From an uncultured Christensenella sp. (GTDB lineage: Bacteria > Bacillota > Clostridia > Christensenellales > Borkfalkiaceae), in contig CAJTQE010000091.1 in the NCBI GenBank assembly GCA_910578655.1, positions 1 to 5,388 of the forward strand: DNA of 5,388 bases, given 5' to 3'. Numbering within the stretch: the first letter of the stretch is position 1; the number at the start of each line of letters is the position of its first letter. Below, piece by piece: positions 1 through 5,388 of this stretch. The translations under genes and the position numbers were made by a program. The notes below the pieces were generated by a model. The model saw only the letters and a program-made list of their open reading frames with translations. It was not told the DNA's origin and made no database searches.

Positions 1-1304
1 AGATTGTTGCTATCGACAATTACCTCGACAGTATGCCTAACTTTAAAAGAATACTTGATAATCCGCTTCGTAAGGATATACGACAGGCGCTCGAATCTCC
101 GGACGGACACATTTATTCGCTTCCGAGAATAGAGGAAATGGGGCTTAAAGCCTATCCCAACATACTCTTTCTGAACAAGGAGTGGGTAAAACAGCTGATT
201 GATAAAGACGATTTGCCGTTAGGCGTAAATCTTCGGGAAGAAGATTTGAAAGACGGTTTAAAGCTTAAAAGAAGCGAGTTCAAAGCTATTTTGCAAAAGT
301 TCTGCGACGCCGACATTTCGGGAGTTGACAGCAAAAACAAAGTGCCTCTCGCATTTGTGAGCAGTAACTGGCAGGGCAACGAATCGGATTTGATAGCATC
401 GTTCGGAGTTCCCGAAAACAGGGAGCATAAGACGGTGCAAAACGGAAAGATTACTTTCACCATAGAAAACGAAAACTGGTTTAACGCTATCGTGGAAATG
501 AACGACTGGTACAACCGCGGACTTATCCGCTCGTCGGCGTTTTCGCAGACGCAGGACGAGTTTCTCGCCAAGGGGCAGGACGGCAGATACGGCGCGTTCT
601 ACTGGTGGGAAAAAGAAACGGTGGTTGCAAAGGATAAGCAAAACGACTATATTGTTCTTCAGCCTCTCGTCGACGACGTTACCGGCAAGCAGTATACGGG
701 CGTAAGCAACGAGCAGGAAATAGAAAAATCAGAGTGCGTCATTTTAAGTTCGTGTAAGGATATAAAGGGTTTGCTGGGTTATTTCGATAAATTTTTCGAG
801 CCCGACATTTCGGCACAGCTTAACTACGGTTCGATAGCTTCGGGCGCGTTCGAGTCGCAGAAGGACGAAAACGGAAAACTTGTTCCCAACGACGACCACG
901 GCAACCAGAGCACTGACGATTTCAGAATGAAAAACGCGCCGTACGGCGTAGTATATCTGACGGCCGAGGAGTGGGAGAACAATATCGAAATGGAACCACG
1001 CGCGAAATTGAGGCTGGAACGGCTTGAAAAATGGGTTAAGGCGCACACGTTCGAAAACGTAAATTCCATTCCAAATTTGAATTATAACAAGGAACAGCTC
1101 GACGTTCTGAATATGTACGAATCGTCGCTGGGCAACAATATATCGGCATGGATGACTAACAGTATCACGGCGCCGACGGCGCCTTCCAGATCGGACTGGC
1201 TGAACAATCTCTTAAAGACAAACCGTAAATCCATAGACGAAGTAAAGAGAGTCAATCAGGAAGCTTACGACAGTTATCTGAGTAAAATTTCCGCTGCTTC
1301 CTGA
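1..1304 (+). CDS. Extracellular sugar-binding lipoprotein of an ABC transporter, LipO-like (5'-truncated)
   Basis: This is the substrate-binding component of a carbohydrate ABC importer (CUT1-type, LipO-like), expected to be lipid-anchored outside the membrane. The reading frame is open to the left edge: ten in-frame codons precede the Met at 33, so that Met is internal and the true start with its signal peptide lies upstream. About 433 residues are visible; I infer roughly 80-110 are missing from the family's usual 500-550. Counting from the Met at 33, family-like signatures are SPDGHIYSLPRI (22-33), the NILFLNKEW stretch (43-51), an aromatic-rich central part with FYWWEKE, a region like the 'Y-D-F-dispersed, NYG' segment (KGLLGYFDKFFEPDI...NYG), and a C-terminal helical part ending EAYDSYL. 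The TGA stop is at 1302-1304. The next gene follows after 20 nt, so the two are probably co-transcribed. Neighbouring GH32-type enzymes suggest a fructo-oligosaccharide ligand, but specificity cannot be read from the sequence. Family assignment is fairly sure; ligand is inference. Confidence 0.85.
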   Translation, partial: IVAIDNYLDSMPNFKRILDNPLRKDIRQALESPDGHIYSLPRIEEMGLKAYPNILFLNKEWVKQLIDKDDLPLGVNLREEDLKDGLKLKRSEFKAILQKFCDADISGVDSKNKVPLAFVSSNWQGNESDLIASFGVPENREHKTVQNGKITFTIENENWFNAIVEMNDWYNRGLIRSSAFSQTQDEFLAKGQDGRYGAFYWWEKETVVAKDKQNDYIVLQPLVDDVTGKQYTGVSNEQEIEKSECVILSSCKDIKGLLGYFDKFFEPDISAQLNYGSIASGAFESQKDENGKLVPNDDHGNQSTDDFRMKNAPYGVVYLTAEEWENNIEMEPRAKLRLERLEKWVKAHTFENVNSIPNLNYNKEQLDVLNMYESSLGNNISAWMTNSITAPTAPSRSDWLNNLLKTNRKSIDEVKRVNQEAYDSYLSKISAAS

Positions 1305-1324
1305 CGGCGGAGAAGGGAGAAGTA

Positions 1325-2002
1325 ATGAAGGGATTAAGAATAGCCGGCGACTATGCGCTTGAATTTCTGACGGTTACGCTTTTGCTGGCTGTATCCGCAT
1401 TGCTTATCATACCGTTCATACCTATGGTTACGGGCGTTACGGCGTTTTTTTCACAGGATATAAATACAAGACGGTTCAAAGATATATTTACGGCGATAGG
1501 AAAAAACATAAAAATAATTATTTTTTACACGCTGTTTCAGCTTGTAATAATAATTTTTCCCGTACTCAACATTTACTTTTTCAATACGCATCCGCAAAAC
1601 ATAAATTATTTCGTGCTTGCAATCAGCTGCATCGCGCTTATCGTCGGCATCATATATCTTGTAACCGCGCCTACCGTAATAGTCAATATGCGCGTGACGC
1701 TCAGGCAACTTCTCTGCAACGGCATTATGCTTTTGTTCGGCGGATTATGGCGCAGTTTGATTGCGCTTGCGTGCTCTGCGGCGGTTGTTGCATTGATACT
1801 CTTTTATCCTTTCGCGCTTATCGCCGTACCTTACTTTTACGTGTTAATCGTGACGCGCGTTATGAGGGACAACTTTCTGCGGCTCAAAGCAAAGGCTTTG
1901 GGCAAAAGCGTGTTCGAATTGAAGAATCGGGACAAAGACGATTATCTCGATGAAAACGGCGAAATAAACCGCGAAGAAGAGGTTCTTGAAAATGAAAAAT
2001 AA
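1325..2002 (+). CDS. DUF624 / YesL-like integral membrane protein
   Basis: A 225-residue polytopic membrane protein resembling the DUF624 (YesL) family, which in Bacillota is commonly encoded beside CUT1 sugar transporters and glycosidases; its biochemical role is not established. About five hydrophobic segments are visible, near residues 11-41, 62-87, 95-120, 132-160 and 161-179. A positively charged stretch follows (RVMRDNFLRLKAK, 178-190), then a hydrophilic, strongly acidic tail (201-225). The first segment carries proline-rich IIPFIPMVTG, followed by a soluble loop around DINTRRFKDIF, a layout typical of the family. The ATG at 1325 is supported by AAGGGAG at 1313-1319, five bases upstream. 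The 3' end overlaps the start of the following lipoprotein gene by 11 nt, which suggests translational coupling. A helper role in transporter function or regulation is speculation. Family call rests on length, topology and context rather than one diagnostic motif. Confidence 0.75.
   Translation: MKGLRIAGDYALEFLTVTLLLAVSALLIIPFIPMVTGVTAFFSQDINTRRFKDIFTAIGKNIKIIIFYTLFQLVIIIFPVLNIYFFNTHPQNINYFVLAISCIALIVGIIYLVTAPTVIVNMRVTLRQLLCNGIMLLFGGLWRSLIALACSAAVVALILFYPFALIAVPYFYVLIVTRVMRDNFLRLKAKALGKSVFELKNRDKDDYLDENGEINREEEVLENEK
1975..1982 (+). promoter_or_regulatory. Ribosome binding site deciding the start of the CBM lipoprotein gene
   Basis: The purine-rich AGAAGAGG lies inside the end of the DUF624 gene. 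It is nine bases from the ATG at 1992 but only three from the in-frame TTG at 1986. Spacing therefore favours ATG 1992, shortening the protein by two residues (546 instead of 548) and leaving the lipoprotein signal peptide intact. Confidence 0.6.
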
Positions 2003-3632
2003 AATAATTAAATGGCTGGTTCTCCCGATAACGGGCGCCGTGCTTTTGTCGGGCTGTTCGGCACAGGAAGCCAATCAGGCGCCTGTTTTAAGGGGTATAA
2101 ACGACATTTCCTGCCTTGCGGACAGCACGATAGACCTTCTTAACGGAGTTGCCGCGCTCGATGCCGAGGACGGCGATATTACGCCGTCGCTGGAAATAAC
2201 AATCACGCCGTATGTGGCAGTAACCGACGGTTATGCGACGTTTACCGAAGCCGGCAGGTACGAGGCGGTTTATAAAACGCAGGACAGCGCCGGACTTTCC
2301 GCGCGCACAACGGCATACATAACCGTCCAGGAGCGCGAAGTTTTCAGGACGGATATTCTTACCGAAGGTTTTTCTGTCAGGGCAGACGGCAACGCCGAAA
2401 TTATCGCAGAAGGACTGACGGGCAGTAATTATACTTTTAAATTTACGGGCGGAGAAATTGCGGAAGATATAAGCCTTTCGCGCAGTTTCAATCTCGCGCG
2501 CGGAACGGAATATACGTTTACGTATTATCTGAAAAGCAATCGCACGGGTAAAGCCCGAGCGGTTGCCGACGGCGCGGCAACCGCCGAATTCGACATTTCC
2601 GAGGGCGAAAACGTTCTGCGTTTTACGCATACTTTACCTGTCGTAAACACCGGGGAAGACTTCGGAATATGCGAAATGCAGATATTGCTCGGAGAGTTGG
2701 AGGGCGAAGCGGAGTGCTCTTTATCCAAAGTAGAAACGCAGTATGCCGAGCAGGCAAGCGGATACGCGCAGATAGTCGAAAATCTTGACCTCAACGGCAG
2801 AATAAGCAACCGCGACGATTTGGCGCAGGACTTCGGAGTTACGGGCGGAGGAACGTCGGCATTTGTGGAAATAACACAGCCTACCGGTCAAATCTGGCAG
2901 ATGGGTTTATTCGTAAACACAGGCGTAGAGCTGAAAGAGGGCAACGAATACGTTGTTTCGTTCGGTATAGAAAGCAAGCTGGACAATTATTTCGAAGTGT
3001 GCATACAGCACGACAAGTTTAAAGACAGCGACGCTGTGATACTCGCTAAACCGCGCGGTACGGTTGAGCAGACGATAAAGGCGGAAGGCTCTTTCAAAGG
3101 CACGCTGTGGCTTTTTATAAGGTCGGGCGCCGCAGTAAATAAAATTACCGTTTCGGATATTTGCGTGAAAAAGAAGCTGGGCGGTATCAAGCGTGAAACT
3201 TTTTCGATACAGCCGGTCGAGGCAAAGCACGGGGGCGAAGGCTCCGGCAATGTGAAAACCGAATACGGAAAAATTATTTACACCGCTGAAAGTTTCGGCA
3301 CGGACTGGAGCAGCAACGAGGTAGCCGGCACGGCTTTCACGCTTTCGGGAGCGGCGGAAAATTACGTTATAAGTTTTAAAGCAAAGGCAAGCTCGGCGCT
3401 GAGCTGTGCGTTTATTGCCAATACCGCAACGGGTTGGAACGATTTCGTTTGGGAAAAAATCCGCATTTTTGAAGAAGAGAGGGTGTATACGCTAAGGTGC
3501 CATAAAAAGAATCTCGACGGCGCGTACAGATTTTTATGGCAGTTCGGCACTTCGGAAAATGCAGACCTGAAAAACGTAACGGTAGAAATAAGCGATATAA
3601 AAATATACTATAAAAGCGAACTGGACGGTTAA
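1992..3632 (+). CDS. Surface lipoprotein with an Ig-like domain and three tandem CBM4/9-like modules
   Basis: A 546-residue putative carbohydrate-binding lipoprotein with no catalytic domain that I can recognise. Residues 1-22 form a type II signal peptide: charged MKNKIIK start, hydrophobic core, lipobox L19-S20-G21-C22. Residues ~30-115 look like a bacterial Ig-like domain of the DUF5011 type (ALDAEDGDIT, then EAGRYEAVYKTQDSAG and a final YITV strand). Three beta-sandwich modules follow at ~119-250, ~260-395 and ~402-542. Each shows the CBM4/9-like pattern of a '-L-(few residues)-Y-hydrophobic-F/Y' strand (ARGTEYTFTYYLKS 169-182; KEGNEYVVSFGIES 315-328; AENYVISFKAKAS 455-467), then 69-77 residues later a closing strand (SLSKVE; TVSDICVK; EISDIKIY). 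Modules 2 and 3 also carry a Trp before the first strand pair (W302, W439). The gene overlaps the DUF624 gene by 11 nt and ends 4 nt before the GH32 gene. Inferred job: holding fructan at the cell surface, comparable in role to surface glycan-binding proteins. The exact CBM family and ligand are uncertain. Confidence 0.75.
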   Translation: MKNKIIKWLVLPITGAVLLSGCSAQEANQAPVLRGINDISCLADSTIDLLNGVAALDAEDGDITPSLEITITPYVAVTDGYATFTEAGRYEAVYKTQDSAGLSARTTAYITVQEREVFRTDILTEGFSVRADGNAEIIAEGLTGSNYTFKFTGGEIAEDISLSRSFNLARGTEYTFTYYLKSNRTGKARAVADGAATAEFDISEGENVLRFTHTLPVVNTGEDFGICEMQILLGELEGEAECSLSKVETQYAEQASGYAQIVENLDLNGRISNRDDLAQDFGVTGGGTSAFVEITQPTGQIWQMGLFVNTGVELKEGNEYVVSFGIESKLDNYFEVCIQHDKFKDSDAVILAKPRGTVEQTIKAEGSFKGTLWLFIRSGAAVNKITVSDICVKKKLGGIKRETFSIQPVEAKHGGEGSGNVKTEYGKIIYTAESFGTDWSSNEVAGTAFTLSGAAENYVISFKAKASSALSCAFIANTATGWNDFVWEKIRIFEEERVYTLRCHKKNLDGAYRFLWQFGTSENADLKNVTVEISDIKIYYKSELDG

Positions 3633-3636
3633 GGTA

Positions 3637-4989
3637 ATGGACGGAATAATCAAGGCTAACAATTATATTTCCGAGCATAAAGACAAGGTAAACGGCAAGT
3701 ACAGACCCGAATATCATATGCTTCCTCCTGTAGGGTGGATGAACGACCCCAACGGTCTTATATATTTCGGGGGCAGGTATCATTTATACTATCAGTTCAA
3801 TCCGTACGCGCCCGAGCCCGGAACTATGTACTGGGGGCACTTTGCATCAGACGATTTGATTTCGTATGAAAGTCTCGGCGTTGCCGTTGCTCCGCAGCAA
3901 GAATATTCAGGCATATTTTCGGGCGGCGCGATAGAGTGCGGAGGAAAGATACACGCACTCTATACGCTCCATACCGAAAAAGAAGGGTTTAAAAGCGAAG
4001 AGGTGTATTCGGCTGTTTCCGGGGGCGGAGCGTTCGGGGCGGGTAAAAAAGTTTTCGATAACAATACCCTGCCCGACAATATCAGCCGTACCGATTTCCG
4101 CGACCCCTGCCCCGTTAAGGTGGGCGACATGTATTACGTTTTCATAGGCGGTAAAGACGTAAATCTCAATGCCGGCGTAATAATAGTTTTAAGCGGTAAA
4201 ACTCTTGACGAGCTTGTATACTCGTTTTATATCGGTCCGTTTGCCGAGTTCGGCGAAATGGGCGAGTGCCCCAGTTATTTTAAAACAGACGGCAAAGACG
4301 TGCTTATTTGTTCCGGCTGCCGCGTACAGAGAAGGGGAAACGATTTCTTAAACGAAAATTCAAGCGTATTTGTTGTCGGAGATATCGATTTCGGACGCAA
4401 AACAATGACCGTCGATTTCATAAAAGAAATAGACAAGGGCGATACTTTCTACGCACCGCAGTTTATACGCGGAATAGAAAAGCCCGTTATGATAGGTTGG
4501 CTGGAAATGTGGGGCAAACCTTATCCCACGAAAGAGATGGGTCACGGCTGGGTCGGCGCGTTTTCAATACCGAGGGAACTGACTTATAAAGACGGCGATA
4601 TTTTTCAGCAGCCCGTCGAAAGTTTAAAAAGCTACCGTACGGCGGTATCCCGTGGCTTGCCTGCAAGCGCGGATATTACCTTAAAGTTCAACGGTAACGG
4701 CTCTTTAAAAATATACGGTGAAAACGGAAGCGTAACGGTCGGTTGCGACGGCGTAATATACCTCGATACTCTCGACTCAAACAATATGTGCGGCTGCATA
4801 CGCAGAACGAACAGGGAATATGCGGACTGCGAGGTCAGGATACTTCTCGACGTTTCGGGCATAGAGGTGTTCGTCGACGGCGGAAGGGAAGTTATCAGCA
4901 GCAGAATTTATATTGACGGCATTAGCGGCATCAAAACTCAGGGCAACGTAAAAACCGTCGAAGTTTACGCAATAGAGGTGGTCAAATGA
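3637..4989 (+). CDS. Cytoplasmic GH32 beta-fructosidase (sucrose/fructo-oligosaccharide hydrolase)
   Basis: A complete 450-residue glycoside hydrolase family 32 enzyme, cleaving beta-fructosyl bonds in sucrose, inulin- or levan-type oligosaccharides with retention. The five-bladed propeller spans roughly residues 25-320. It holds WMNDPNG (34-40; nucleophile Asp37), FRDP (154-157; transition-state stabiliser Asp156) and GECPS (209-213; acid/base Glu210). Other family marks are YWGHFASDDL (65-74), FSGGA (94-98), FYAPQ (271-275) and GHGWVGAFSIPREL (302-315). A C-terminal beta-sandwich (~325-450) ends with the usual GIEVFVDGGREV strand. No signal peptide or anchor is visible, so it should act inside the cell on imported substrate. 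The ATG at 3637 leaves a normal ~33-residue lead before WMNDPNG; its Shine-Dalgarno is poor (GGACGG at 3623-3628, or AAGG only two bases away), so it may depend on coupling to the gene upstream. Odd points: GECPS lacks the Trp and Asp of the common bacterial WECPD, and FSGGA replaces FSGSA. Sucrose-6-phosphate hydrolase activity is possible, but no PTS gene is nearby. Confidence 0.93.
   Translation: MDGIIKANNYISEHKDKVNGKYRPEYHMLPPVGWMNDPNGLIYFGGRYHLYYQFNPYAPEPGTMYWGHFASDDLISYESLGVAVAPQQEYSGIFSGGAIECGGKIHALYTLHTEKEGFKSEEVYSAVSGGGAFGAGKKVFDNNTLPDNISRTDFRDPCPVKVGDMYYVFIGGKDVNLNAGVIIVLSGKTLDELVYSFYIGPFAEFGEMGECPSYFKTDGKDVLICSGCRVQRRGNDFLNENSSVFVVGDIDFGRKTMTVDFIKEIDKGDTFYAPQFIRGIEKPVMIGWLEMWGKPYPTKEMGHGWVGAFSIPRELTYKDGDIFQQPVESLKSYRTAVSRGLPASADITLKFNGNGSLKIYGENGSVTVGCDGVIYLDTLDSNNMCGCIRRTNREYADCEVRILLDVSGIEVFVDGGREVISSRIYIDGISGIKTQGNVKTVEVYAIEVVK
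4974..4981 (+). promoter_or_regulatory. Ribosome binding site for the second propeller lipoprotein
   Basis: AGAGGTGG sits within the last codons of the GH32 gene. Its GAGGTG core (4975-4980) is five bases from the ATG at 4986. Together with the ATGA stop/start overlap at 4986-4989 it supports this start and tightly coupled translation. Confidence 0.6.
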
Positions 4990-5388
4990 AAAAACAGCTG
5001 TTGGCGGCAGTTGCAATAACCGCCGTTATTTGCGCAAGCACGTTTTCGGGCTGTTCCGCAAAGAAAAAAGATTCCGTCGACCAGAACGGAAAATGCGTGT
5101 TTCCGGTTTCGTCGTACGATGAAACGCTTGCCGTGGCGATGGGCGACGTTATGCCTTTCTATGACGACGGCGTAATGAATATCTATCACTTGCAGGACGA
5201 CAAGGACGGGATATATTATCACCCCATTTCGCGCCTTACTACCGTAGATTATGTAAATTATACCGACGAAGGCATTGCCATAAATTACGAAAAAGAACCC
5301 GATTCCGTCGATGCGGCGCTCGGCACGGGTTCGTTCATAAAGGACAAAGACGGCAACTATCACTGTTTCTATACGGGTCACAACGATA
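4986..5388 (+). CDS. Lipid-anchored GH32/GH43-type beta-propeller glycosidase (3'-truncated)
   Basis: The first 134 residues of a gene that runs off the right edge with no stop. Residues 1-23 are a lipoprotein signal peptide: MKKQ, a hydrophobic Ala-rich core, and F20-S21-G22-C23 as lipobox (Phe at -3 is less usual but tolerated). A short Lys-rich linker (26-28) follows. The mature part starts a five-bladed propeller: GDVMPFYDDG (53-62, with Asp54 the candidate nucleophile), MNIYHLQD (64-71), then YHPISRLTTVDYVNYTDEGIAI (aromatic and 'T-x-D-Y/L-V' pattern as in the S-x-D-L-V strand of GH32, ~78-99), and ALGTGSFIKDKDGNYHCFYTGHN (~111-133). These resemble a GH32-like clade in which GDxMPF replaces WMNDPNG and 'GTGS' stands where FSGS usually is. 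It overlaps the GH32 gene by 4 nt. Inferred role: extracellular cleavage of a fructan-like glycan before import. Other catalytic residues lie beyond the window, so activity and GH32 versus GH43 membership are unproven. Confidence 0.75.
   Translation, partial: MKKQLLAAVAITAVICASTFSGCSAKKKDSVDQNGKCVFPVSSYDETLAVAMGDVMPFYDDGVMNIYHLQDDKDGIYYHPISRLTTVDYVNYTDEGIAINYEKEPDSVDAALGTGSFIKDKDGNYHCFYTGHND

Noticed and set aside
33..35. ATG at 33 as the true start of the solute-binding protein
   Set aside because: The frame continues open to the window edge with protein-like codons, no good ribosome site precedes it, and the expected signal peptide and N-terminal lobe would be missing.
1305..1324. Possible terminator or promoter between the binding-protein and DUF624 genes
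   Set aside because: Only 20 bases are available, with a ribosome site and no convincing hairpin plus T-run.
2088..2630. 180-codon open frame on the minus strand
   Set aside because: It lies wholly antisense to the CBM lipoprotein gene, has an Arg/Ala/Phe-rich composition typical of a complement-strand shadow, and shows no recognisable motif.
4308..4589. 93-codon plus-strand frame inside the GH32 gene
   Set aside because: It is out of frame within a well-conserved GH32 region and has a very Arg-rich, low-complexity composition with no domain.
4965..5381. 138-codon open frame on the minus strand
   Set aside because: It is antisense to the start of the second propeller gene, whose signal peptide, lipobox, ribosome site and conserved motifs clearly mark the plus strand as coding.
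1..5388. CRISPR arrays, insertion sequences, tRNA or rRNA genes, direct repeats
   Set aside because: Reading through, I saw no regularly spaced repeats, transposase motifs, terminal inverted repeats or structured RNA; almost every base is inside the five coding regions.

Overview
The window is a fragment of one plus-strand operon for uptake and breakdown of a fructan or fructose-containing oligosaccharide. It most likely comes from a Gram-positive member of the Bacillota, class Clostridia. This rests on the LipO-type ABC solute-binding protein next to a DUF624/YesL-like membrane protein (a pairing typical of Bacillota sugar loci), two lipoproteins with short lipobox signal peptides, and Shine-Dalgarno (SD)-type ribosome sites. 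Base composition is moderate rather than AT-extreme, so an uncultured gut or rumen lineage such as Christensenellales is possible. I cannot fix the taxon from the sequence.

Layout, left to right: (1) the C-terminal ~433 residues of an extracellular sugar-binding lipoprotein, cut by the left edge; (2) a DUF624-like integral membrane protein; (3) a 546-residue lipoprotein with an Ig-like domain followed by three tandem CBM4/9-like beta-sandwich modules and no visible catalytic domain; (4) a complete cytoplasmic GH32 beta-fructosidase with all three signature motifs; (5) the N-terminal 134 residues of a second GH32/GH43-type beta-propeller protein with a lipoprotein signal peptide, cut by the right edge. 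The genes are tightly packed: a 20-nt gap, an 11-nt overlap, a 4-nt gap and a 4-nt ATGA overlap. I see no internal promoter or terminator, and no stretch over 300 bases lacks a gene.

Proposed working model (inference): the multi-CBM lipoprotein holds polysaccharide or oligosaccharide at the cell surface. The lipid-anchored propeller enzyme cuts it outside the membrane. The solute-binding protein passes fragments to an ABC permease presumably encoded upstream of the window. The cytoplasmic GH32 then releases fructose from the imported fragments. Permeases, regulator, fructokinase, promoter and terminator all lie outside the window.

Most worth a second look are the three-module surface lipoprotein and the second propeller protein, which carries a GDVMPF-type N-terminal motif in place of the classical WMNDPNG of GH32. 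The GH32 enzyme also has a non-standard acid/base motif context.
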